NCBI GenBank assembly: GCA_038206355.1
Contig: JBBRAY010000005.1
Coordinates: 67,683-131,682, forward strand
Length of the DNA stretch: 64,000 bases
Direction: 5' to 3'
Source of the DNA: JAPLDB01 sp038206355
GTDB taxonomy: Bacteria > Bacteroidota > Bacteroidia > AKYH767-A > 2013-40CM-41-45
The position numbers and the translations under genes were made by a program. Position 1 is the first letter of the stretch. Each line of letters opens with the position of its first letter. The notes below the pieces were generated by a model. The model saw only the letters and a list, made by a program, of their open reading frames with translations. It was not told the origin of the DNA and did not search any database. Shown in pieces: positions 24,617-32,242 of the stretch.

Positions 24617-27322
24617 ATGGATATGTTGATCTACACAGTGCCGGCAATTGCAATTTTGGCGCTTATTTACTCCGCAATTATCACCGCTCGCATCTCAAAA
24701 GAGGATGCAGGAACTGACCGCATGAAGCAAATCGCGGGATTCATAGCAACCGGTGCCATGTCATTCCTTAAAGCTGAATATAAAATTCTTGCTGTTTTCG
24801 TGGTAATAGTTAGCATCATGCTCGGTATCACTGCTGATGCGGAGACCTCATCGCCACTCATCGTTCTTGCTTTTGTTACCGGCGCTTTCCTTAGCGCTTT
24901 TGCCGGTTTCATCGGTATGCGCGTAGCGACAAAAGCTAACGTTCGCACGACCAATGCTGCAAGAACCAGTTTATCAAAAGCATTGAGTATTTCCTTTTCA
25001 GGAGGTGCTGTAATGGGGATCAGCGTGGCTGCCCTTGGTATTCTGGGACTCAGTTTATTATTCATGTTATTTCAACACATGTTCAACGGCAATGCTGAAC
25101 TCGGTGCTCCGTTAAAAAGGGTACTTGAAGTGTTAACCGGCTTCTCCCTCGGAGCAGAAAGTATTGCGCTCTTCGCACGCGTTGGTGGCGGTATATTTAC
25201 AAAGGCAGCTGACGTGGGCGCTGACCTCGTTGGTAAGGTAGAAGCAGGAATTCCTGAGGATGATCCACGCAACCCTGCCGTAATTGCTGATAACGTTGGT
25301 GATAACGTAGGTGACGTTGCAGGCATGGGAGCTGACCTTTTTGGTTCCTATGTTAGTACTGTCCTCGCAACAATGGTATTGGGTGCATCAGTTGTCATGA
25401 GCAATAATAACCCTGATCAATTTGGTGGTATGTCTGCCGTTATACTTCCATTGATTATCGCAATCGTTGGATTGGTTTTTTCAATTGTAGGTACCTGGTT
25501 TGTACGCATAAAAGAAAACGGAAGCCCTCAGCGGGCATTGAATATGGGTAACTGGGGTGCAATAGTTTTCACTGCTATCGCTTGTTATTTTGTAATCACT
25601 GCAATGCTTCCATCTACTTTTTCTATTAAAGGAATTGAATATACAAACGTTGACGTGTTCTATACCGTAGTCATCGGATTGATCGTAGGTGCATTGATGA
25701 GTCTCATTACTGAGTTCTATTGTGCCATGGGCAAGAATCCTGTGATGACCATTGCGCGTCAATCCATGTCAGGTGCTGCAACAAATATCATCAGCGGATT
25801 AAGCGTGGGAATGATTTCTACTGCACTTCCAATCCTTGTACTTGCAGGCGGTATCATCGCATCATTCAGTGTTGCCGGAATTTATGGTGTGGCTATCGCC
25901 GCTTCAGGTATGATGGCTACAACGGGAATCCAGTTAGCGATAGATGCTTTCGGGCCTATCGCCGATAATGCCGGTGGTATTGCTGAGATGAGTCATTTAC
26001 CAAAAGAAGTTCGTGAAAAAACTGACATCCTCGATTCAGTGGGTAACACAACTGCTGCCATAGGAAAAGGTTTTGCAATCGCATCTGCTGCTTTAACTTC
26101 ACTCGCTTTGTTTGCTGCTTTTAAAGAAATTACGGGAATTGAAGTAATAGATATCTCCAACGCGAAAGTGCTTGCCGGTTTATTTATCGGCGGTATGATT
26201 CCGTTTTTATTTTCTGCTTTGGCAATGCGTGCCGTTGGTCGCGCTGCCAACGCTATGGTTGTTGAGGTTCGTCGTCAATTCCGTGAGATTAAAGGTTTGC
26301 TTGAAGGCAAAGAAGGAGTTGAACCCGATTATGACAAGTGTATCCAGATTTCAACTTCTGCAGCTTTACGTTTGATGCTATTGCCGGGAATCCTTGCCAT
26401 TTCTACTCCAATCATTATCGGTTTTGGCTTTGGAAATGACGGTGCCCAGGTACTTGCTTCTGTAATGGCCGGAGTGGCTGTAACAGGAGTGTTGATGGCT
26501 ATTTTCCAGAGCAATGCCGGTGGAGCATGGGACAATGCAAAAAAGAGTTTTGAAAAAGGAGTGGAGATTGATGGCAAAATGTATTACAAAGGAAGCGAAC
26601 CACACAAAGCTGCTGTAACCGGAGATACTGTCGGTGATCCGTTTAAAGATACTTCCGGACCGTCTATGAATATCCTGATTAAGCTTACAGCGATTGTTTC
26701 ACTTGTAATAGCTCCTTTGCTAAATAAAGGTGGTGATGGTAAAATAGATCATGCCGGAGTTATAACCAATGAGGCTGCAATACCTAATGCTGACATTAAA
26801 TCACTCAGTGGAGAATATCCTGTTGACGCAGGTCACTCTTTTGTGTCTTATTCTATTAACCATTGGATGGGAAAAGCGCATGGCGGAATGCCACTTGATT
26901 CAGGTATGATCATCATGACCGGGGACCCGAAAACATCTTCTGTATTTATTCAGCTCAATGCTGCCGGAATCAATTCTGGAAGCGAAAGCAGAAATGAAAA
27001 CATGCGTGATACAGGGTGGTTCTTTATTTCTGAGTATCCAAAAATTATTTTGAAAACAAATGGCATAGATGAGAAATTCAGTAATGGAAATCATTATTCT
27101 CTGAATGGAGAAATTACAATCAAGGGAATCACAAAGAGCATTGCTGTTCCGTTTAATTACCTTGGAGAAAAAGTGACTTCATGGGGAACAAAGGTTTATA
27201 CTTTTGAAGGAGAAGCAGTGATCAACAGGAATGATTTTGGAATCGGAAAACCAAATCTGGAATTTCTTGGTGATGAAGCCAGAATTGAATTTACAGTGGA
27301 GTCAAGTATAAAAATCGAGTAA
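24617..27322 (+). CDS. hppA: Membrane pyrophosphatase (K+-dependent type) fused to a C-terminal YceI domain
   Basis: A 901-residue fusion. Residues 1 to about 705 are a complete 16-helix membrane pyrophosphatase that couples PPi hydrolysis to cation export, with the signatures GGGIFTKAADVGADLVGKVE (192-209), DNVGDNVGDVAGMGADL and GDTVGDPFKDTSGPS. GNTTAAIGKG (476-485) has Ala/Gly where K+-independent pumps have Lys/Thr, so K+ dependence is expected. After the last helix a short linker leads to residues about 730-901, a YceI lipocalin-like domain (GEYPVDAGHSFVSYSI; FKDT-like N-RNDFGIG near 874), normally a separate periplasmic polyisoprenoid-binding protein. The C terminus of these pumps faces the periplasm, so the topology is coherent. 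The frame is uninterrupted. Usual family length is about 670-770. Confidence 0.93.
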   Translation: MDMLIYTVPAIAILALIYSAIITARISKEDAGTDRMKQIAGFIATGAMSFLKAEYKILAVFVVIVSIMLGITADAETSSPLIVLAFVTGAFLSAFAGFIGMRVATKANVRTTNAARTSLSKALSISFSGGAVMGISVAALGILGLSLLFMLFQHMFNGNAELGAPLKRVLEVLTGFSLGAESIALFARVGGGIFTKAADVGADLVGKVEAGIPEDDPRNPAVIADNVGDNVGDVAGMGADLFGSYVSTVLATMVLGASVVMSNNNPDQFGGMSAVILPLIIAIVGLVFSIVGTWFVRIKENGSPQRALNMGNWGAIVFTAIACYFVITAMLPSTFSIKGIEYTNVDVFYTVVIGLIVGALMSLITEFYCAMGKNPVMTIARQSMSGAATNIISGLSVGMISTALPILVLAGGIIASFSVAGIYGVAIAASGMMATTGIQLAIDAFGPIADNAGGIAEMSHLPKEVREKTDILDSVGNTTAAIGKGFAIASAALTSLALFAAFKEITGIEVIDISNAKVLAGLFIGGMIPFLFSALAMRAVGRAANAMVVEVRRQFREIKGLLEGKEGVEPDYDKCIQISTSAALRLMLLPGILAISTPIIIGFGFGNDGAQVLASVMAGVAVTGVLMAIFQSNAGGAWDNAKKSFEKGVEIDGKMYYKGSEPHKAAVTGDTVGDPFKDTSGPSMNILIKLTAIVSLVIAPLLNKGGDGKIDHAGVITNEAAIPNADIKSLSGEYPVDAGHSFVSYSINHWMGKAHGGMPLDSGMIIMTGDPKTSSVFIQLNAAGINSGSESRNENMRDTGWFFISEYPKIILKTNGIDEKFSNGNHYSLNGEITIKGITKSIAVPFNYLGEKVTSWGTKVYTFEGEAVINRNDFGIGKPNLEFLGDEARIEFTVESSIKIE

Positions 27323-27341
27323 GAAATCAAACTCAAAATAG

Positions 27342-27380
27342 AATCCGTTTCAACCTGATACTTCAGATGGAACGGATTTT
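27342..27380. terminator. Terminator between hppA and the LuxR-type gene
   Basis: AATCCGTTTCA (27342-27352) pairs with TGGAACGGATT (27368-27378) with one G-U pair, followed by a T run. It lies 20 bases after the hppA stop and just before the end of the convergent regulator gene, so it may serve hppA mainly. Confidence 0.75.
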
Positions 27381-27381
27381 T

Positions 27382-28116
27382 TTATGACCACCCTTCTTCA
27401 AGACTTTTTTGTTTCAGGTCTTTGATACTACGGCAACCGGTTTTTTCAAGTATATGCCTGCAATGGGCACGGACTGTGAAATAACTAATGTGAAGTTTTT
27501 TTGCGATTTCCTTTTGCGACTGACCGGATAATATCTGATTCATTACCGAATTCTCGCGTAAACTCAGTCCTGCCGGATAATGCACAAATTTTTCTTCAAA
27601 AAGTTTCTTCCATTTTTTTCTGGCTGATTCAAATCCGGTTACGACCAATAACATTGCCGTATCTTTTTTGTATTCACTGATATCTGAAATATGGGCCAAA
27701 AGTACTTCAGGTTCAAGAGAGGAATCAATTTTCAATATCGTAGACTGGTGAAAAAGATGTTTAAACTTTCCGGGCGCTATTTTAATCCGATAATTCATGG
27801 AATATTTAAGCAAGGAATAATCACTTTCACCTTTTCTCGATAATATTTCCCTTATCCTTGGATATGCTCTGGTTGTGATCATTTCAATATCAGCAGGTAT
27901 AAGTAAATCCAGAAACGGCTGAAGATTTCGCTGCTTAAATTCAATTTCAGAAACACCGGTGAGATCTTCAAACTCCTTATTGTGAAAAAGAAGTTTACTT
28001 CTCTTTCTATCATAAAGATAAATACCGCCGGTAATCTGATCAAGAAGAAATAATCTTAAAGCAGAAAGCGTTTTTCGTCCAGATAAAATGGATTCAAAAT
28101 TTCGGTAAGAGGGCAT
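27382..28116 (-). CDS. PAS-like sensor with LuxR/GerE C-terminal helix-turn-helix
   Basis: A 244-residue regulator. Residues about 25-145 look like a PAS fold (GGIYLYDRKRSKLLFHNKEF, GVSEIEFKQRN, then LLAHISDISEYKKD). Residues about 180-240 are a LuxR-type HTH (LSLRENSVMNQILSGQSQKEIAKKLHIS, FTVRAHCRHILEKTG). Such single-protein PAS-LuxR regulators are frequent in Bacteroidota and may sense a ligand directly. Two 11-bp direct repeats lie just upstream of its start and could be its own binding sites. It is convergent to hppA and divergent from ligA; no obvious target operon adjoins it. Confidence 0.85.
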   Translation of the reverse strand: MPSYRNFESILSGRKTLSALRLFLLDQITGGIYLYDRKRSKLLFHNKEFEDLTGVSEIEFKQRNLQPFLDLLIPADIEMITTRAYPRIREILSRKGESDYSLLKYSMNYRIKIAPGKFKHLFHQSTILKIDSSLEPEVLLAHISDISEYKKDTAMLLVVTGFESARKKWKKLFEEKFVHYPAGLSLRENSVMNQILSGQSQKEIAKKLHISYFTVRAHCRHILEKTGCRSIKDLKQKSLEEGWS

Positions 28117-28677
28117 AAATTAATGCAAGAAAAAACTAAACAGAGATGCAAGAAAAGCAAAGTTTAATGAAATTGTCCAACTTCAGCTAAAAATAGTACA
28201 GATGTTCTATTGCACAGCGGAGACTTAAAATACACTTTTGCCATGTTTCTATCAAGGGTTGTAACTCTGTTTAGTTGTTTGCAGGATAACTTTTTTTTCA
28301 GAGCGCAAATCCCCCCCTCGAAGAAATATATCCCTTTTGCGGCCACTGATTCTATCATGTGGCTGCTTTTTTTTTAATGTACTGTCGGAACAATATACCG
28401 GTAACTCGGTATAGCCTGAGGAAGCATCGCGTCCAAAGGGAGGATGTGTTTAAACCGGAATAATAAGTCATAAACCGTCAACAGTGACATACTTTAATCA
28501 TTCATTCAATTGCGAATTGTAAAATCAGCATCATCCTGATTTTTCTTCCGTGCATCAGTGCCCTGTTGTGATATAATATTGTGAACACGGAGTCTTTTAG
28601 TGCCAGGAAAGAAATAAGTTCTACCCTTGTTTTCAATCCACTTTTCAAGTAGTATCTTTCGCTCCCTTTTTTACAAT
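28117..28677. other. Intergenic region between the LuxR-type regulator and ligA
   Basis: About 560 bases without a convincing gene; a 64-codon minus-strand frame at 28164-28358 has no recognisable features. It includes the direct repeats at 28123-28156, a 7-bp hairpin TATACCG/CGGTATA (28394-28413) and the ligA leader. A small RNA cannot be excluded. Confidence 0.55.
28123..28156. repeat. Pair of 11-bp direct repeats upstream of the LuxR-type gene
   Basis: ATGCAAGAAAA at 28123-28133 and 28146-28156, start-to-start spacing 23 bases (about two helical turns), 7 bases upstream of the regulator start codon. The position suits an operator for autoregulation. Confidence 0.5.
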
Positions 28678-30762
28678 ATGACAGAAAATCAGGCAAGAAA
28701 GAAAATTGAGCAGTTGTCCAAATCACTTGACGAGCACAATTACAACTATTATGTGTCGGATCAGCCGGTGATCAGCGACTATGAATTTGATCAGATGCTC
28801 AAAGAATTAATTCAGCTCGAAAAGGAATACCCTCAGTTTCTTTCACCTGAATCCCCCTCTCAAAGAGTCGGAGGACAGATCACAAAATCGTTCAACTCCA
28901 TAAAACATAAATACCCGATGATGTCACTGGGAAATACATATTCCCGTGATGAGCTGAAAGATTTTGATGAGCGGATAAAAAAATCGCTCGATCACAACTA
29001 TGAATATGTCTGCGAATTAAAATTCGACGGCCTCTCCATCGGAATTATTTACCGCAATGGAAAACTTTTCCGCGCTGTTACCCGTGGCGACGGAGCGCAG
29101 GGAGATGAAGTTACCACCAATGTAAAAACCATTCGCAGCATTCCCCTCGCACTTCCTGACGGAGATTATCCTGATGAATTTGAAGTCAGGGGTGAAATAT
29201 ATATGCCGCTGAAGTCATTTGAAAAAATCAATAAGGATATTGAAAAACAAATGACTGAAGACGGATATGATGAGGAGGAAATTTTTGAGAAGCTGTTGAA
29301 GAATCCGCGCAACGCAGCTTCCGGCACCATTAAAATGCAGGACTCAAAAGTTGTTTCCAAAAGAAACCTGGACTGTTTTCTTTATACTGTCCTGGGAGAT
29401 GATTTGAAAATTGATTCACATTTTAATTCGCTCCAGAAATTAAAGCAGTGGGGATTCAGGATTTCCGAACACGTGAAGCGTTGTAAAAATATTGAGGAGG
29501 TTTTTCAGTACATTGATCACTGGGAAAAAGCAAGAACAAAACTACCATTTGAAATTGATGGCATCGTAATAAAAATTAATTCCTTTGAAGAACAACGGCT
29601 GCTTGGCTATACCGCAAAAAGTCCGAGGTGGGCTATATCTTATAAGTACAAGGCAGAAAGTGTTTCAACCGGGTTGATTTCTGTAAGTTATCAGGTTGGC
29701 AGAACAGGAGCCATCACACCTGTGGCAAATCTGCAACCCGTTTTCCTCGCAGGCACCACCGTAAAGCGAGCGTCCTTGCACAATGCTGATCAGATTGAAA
29801 AGCTGGGATTGCATTCAGGCGACTTTGTCTTTGTTGAAAAAGGAGGAGAGATTATTCCAAAGATTACATCAGTTGATCTTTCAAAGCGGGAAAAAAATTC
29901 GAAAACGATAAAATATATCAGCGTTTGTCCTGAATGCGGAACGGACCTGATTCGCAAAGAAGAAGAGGCCAATCATTATTGTCCCAATGAAACAGGATGT
30001 CCTCCCCAGATAAAAGGAAAGATTGCGCACTTCATTTCGCGGAAGGCCATGAATATTGATTCGTTGGGAGAAGGAACAGTAGAAATGCTCTTTGACCATG
30101 AATTGATCCGCACACCTGCAGATCTCTATCAACTGAAGTATGATCAGCTTATCGGACTTGAGAAAATTATTGTCAATGAAGAAGGGGAGAAGCCGAAAAA
30201 AATATCATTGCAGGAAAAATCAGTTCAGAATATTCTCGCCGGTATAGAAGCATCTAAAGCAATTCCTTTTGAAAGGGTATTGTATGCAATCGGAATCAGG
30301 TATGTAGGTGAGACAGTCGCAAAAAAGCTCGCCATGCATTTTAAAAGCATTGACGCCATTATTCATGCTACTGCAGAAGAACTCATTGCAGCAGAAGAGA
30401 TCGGTGAAAAAATTGCGGAAAGCGTAAAACACTTTTTCAATGAGAAAAAAAACGTGAAGATGATTTCGCAACTTCGTGATGCAGGTTTAAAGATGAGTAT
30501 TGTAGAATCAGCGTTACCTAAGAAGTTAAGCAGCAAGTTGGAAGGGCAATCCTTTGTCGTGTCAGGACTGTTTACTAACTTTAGTCGCGATGGAATCAAG
30601 GTCCTGATCGAACAGCACGGGGGGAAAAATCAAAGCGGCGTTAGTGCGAAGACTTCTTTTCTCCTCGCAGGTGAGGAAGCCGGTCCCAGCAAACTTGAAA
30701 AGGCGAAAAAACTCAAGGTTAAAATTATTGATGAAAGTGAATTTGAAAAAATGTTAAAGTAG
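28678..30762 (+). CDS. ligA: NAD-dependent DNA ligase
   Basis: Seals nicks in replication and repair using NAD. Start taken at MTENQARKKIEQL; the frame extends 17 codons upstream without family similarity. The 694 residues show domain Ia/adenylation (DQPVISDYEFDQML, then the KFDGLSIGI lysine near residue 120), the OB fold, the four-cysteine zinc finger (CPECGTDL and CPNETGCPPQ near 430), helix-hairpin-helix repeats (ALYAIGIRYVGETVA near 540) and a C-terminal BRCT domain (FVVSGLFTNFSRDGI). A complete bacterial LigA. The DUF6913-like gene follows after 7 bases. Confidence 0.97.
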   Translation: MTENQARKKIEQLSKSLDEHNYNYYVSDQPVISDYEFDQMLKELIQLEKEYPQFLSPESPSQRVGGQITKSFNSIKHKYPMMSLGNTYSRDELKDFDERIKKSLDHNYEYVCELKFDGLSIGIIYRNGKLFRAVTRGDGAQGDEVTTNVKTIRSIPLALPDGDYPDEFEVRGEIYMPLKSFEKINKDIEKQMTEDGYDEEEIFEKLLKNPRNAASGTIKMQDSKVVSKRNLDCFLYTVLGDDLKIDSHFNSLQKLKQWGFRISEHVKRCKNIEEVFQYIDHWEKARTKLPFEIDGIVIKINSFEEQRLLGYTAKSPRWAISYKYKAESVSTGLISVSYQVGRTGAITPVANLQPVFLAGTTVKRASLHNADQIEKLGLHSGDFVFVEKGGEIIPKITSVDLSKREKNSKTIKYISVCPECGTDLIRKEEEANHYCPNETGCPPQIKGKIAHFISRKAMNIDSLGEGTVEMLFDHELIRTPADLYQLKYDQLIGLEKIIVNEEGEKPKKISLQEKSVQNILAGIEASKAIPFERVLYAIGIRYVGETVAKKLAMHFKSIDAIIHATAEELIAAEEIGEKIAESVKHFFNEKKNVKMISQLRDAGLKMSIVESALPKKLSSKLEGQSFVVSGLFTNFSRDGIKVLIEQHGGKNQSGVSAKTSFLLAGEEAGPSKLEKAKKLKVKIIDESEFEKMLK

Positions 30763-30769
30763 TTTCCAT

Positions 30770-31315
30770 ATGTTTATTGATACATTTCGGAATGCAATTG
30801 CTGATTACAGATTCAGACGGGAAGTAACCGAAAACAAAAACGGTCATGAGACGGTTAATTTCGATGCGGCAAAAAACATTGGACTGCTGTATGATGCTAC
30901 TGAGCCGGGAAATTTTGAAATTGTAAAGGAGTATGTAAAGGATATCAGGTCGCGACAGAAGGAAGTACTTGCACTGGGATACGTAAATAAAAAAGTGCTG
31001 CCGATGAATCAGTTTGCACAACTGGGTCTTGATTTCTTCACCCGTAAAAATCTGAACTGGCAGTTGTTTCCCGTTTCAAAGGAAGTTTCCAATTTTATTA
31101 AAGAACCATTTGACATCGTACTCAACCTATCCGATAACAATATATTTCCACTTCGCTATATTGCCGCAGTATCAAAAGCAAGGTTCAGGGTGGGAAGGTT
31201 TGACATTTCAAGCGTACCTTGCTACGATATGATGATTGAGGCAAAACCGGAAACGGAACTAAAACAATTTATTAAACAGGCGGAGGATTTCCTCAGAAAA
31301 ATAAAATCAAGATGA
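30770..31315 (+). CDS. Conserved Bacteroidota protein, DUF6913-like
   Basis: A 181-residue soluble protein without signal peptide. It has the look of the DUF6913 family: an opening basic segment (FRNAIADYRFRREV), NIGLLYDATEPGNFEIVKEYVKD near residue 40, the strand EVLALGYVN, and FDIVLNLSDNNIFPLRYIAA near residue 115 followed by KARFRVGRFD. The function is unknown. It is tightly linked between ligA (7 bases) and dapA (4-base overlap, ATGA), so it is translated together with dapA. The family name is from memory; the conserved-gene status is supported by the overlap. Confidence 0.7.
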   Translation: MFIDTFRNAIADYRFRREVTENKNGHETVNFDAAKNIGLLYDATEPGNFEIVKEYVKDIRSRQKEVLALGYVNKKVLPMNQFAQLGLDFFTRKNLNWQLFPVSKEVSNFIKEPFDIVLNLSDNNIFPLRYIAAVSKARFRVGRFDISSVPCYDMMIEAKPETELKQFIKQAEDFLRKIKSR

Positions 31316-32190
31316 ATGTCAATAAACTAAAAGGAACAGGAGTGGCGCTCGTCACACCATTTCACAAAGACGGCAGTATTGATTTCAAAGCATTCCGTAA
31401 ATTAATTGATCGTGCAATTGATGGTGGCGTCGAATACCTTGTGCCACTGGGTACCACCGGCGAGTCAGTGACGCTTACCAAAGATGAAAAGCGTGCTGTG
31501 CTCGACATTGTCATTGAAGTAAATGAAGACCGCGTACCTGTTGTGCTTGGATTGGGAGGAAACAATACGCAGGAAATCCTGCACAACATGGAGGACATCG
31601 ACTTCAGTGGTATTGATGCTATCCTTTCGGTATCTCCTTATTATAACAGACCTTCTCAGCGGGGAATATATCAGCACTACAAATTAATTGCCAACTCAGC
31701 ACCCGTACCGGTTATTCTCTATAATGTTCCTGCACGAACAGGAAGTAACATGGATGCAGATACCACACTCGAACTTGCGCACGACATCAAAAACATCATT
31801 GGTATAAAGGAAGCATCAGGCAATGTGGAGAAGGCGATGAAAATAATCAAAGGAAAACCAAAAGACTTTCTCGTGATCAGCGGTGATGATGCACTGGCAT
31901 TGCCATTGATCGCATGCGGCGGTGATGGCGTAATCTCCGTTTATGCCAATGCTGTTCCGAAAGATTTTTCTGAGATGGTAAGGTCAGCACTTGAAGGAAA
32001 TTTTGAGAAAGCAAGAAAGCTGCATTACAAGCACATTGATATGATCCATTCAATTTTTGTTGATGGAAATCCTGCAGGCGTGAAAGGACTGCTAAGTGTG
32101 ATGAACATTTGTTCGGAATTTCTTCGCCTTCCACTGGTTCATGTTACCAAACCAACGCTCAATAAATTTGAAGCGATGCTCGCAGGTTAA
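31312..32190 (+). CDS. dapA: 4-hydroxy-tetrahydrodipicolinate synthase
   Basis: First committed step of lysine and meso-diaminopimelate synthesis, condensing pyruvate with aspartate semialdehyde in the cytoplasm. The 292-residue TIM barrel contains GTGVALVTPF near residue 8, PLGTTGESVTL near 43, VILYNVPARTG near 135 (catalytic tyrosine) and the Schiff-base lysine in GIKEASGN near 164. Length and motifs are complete. Its start overlaps the DUF6913-like gene by 4 bases. priA follows after 52 bases on the same strand. Confidence 0.95.
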   Translation: MNVNKLKGTGVALVTPFHKDGSIDFKAFRKLIDRAIDGGVEYLVPLGTTGESVTLTKDEKRAVLDIVIEVNEDRVPVVLGLGGNNTQEILHNMEDIDFSGIDAILSVSPYYNRPSQRGIYQHYKLIANSAPVPVILYNVPARTGSNMDADTTLELAHDIKNIIGIKEASGNVEKAMKIIKGKPKDFLVISGDDALALPLIACGGDGVISVYANAVPKDFSEMVRSALEGNFEKARKLHYKHIDMIHSIFVDGNPAGVKGLLSVMNICSEFLRLPLVHVTKPTLNKFEAMLAG

Positions 32191-32242
32191 CAAATTCCTG
32201 TTCCATTTCTGCTTATTCTGATTTTCAACTTACTTTCGTTTT

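Noticed and set aside
28164..28358. 64-codon minus-strand frame between the LuxR-type gene and ligA
   Set aside because: No recognisable feature or ribosome-binding context; called as spacer.
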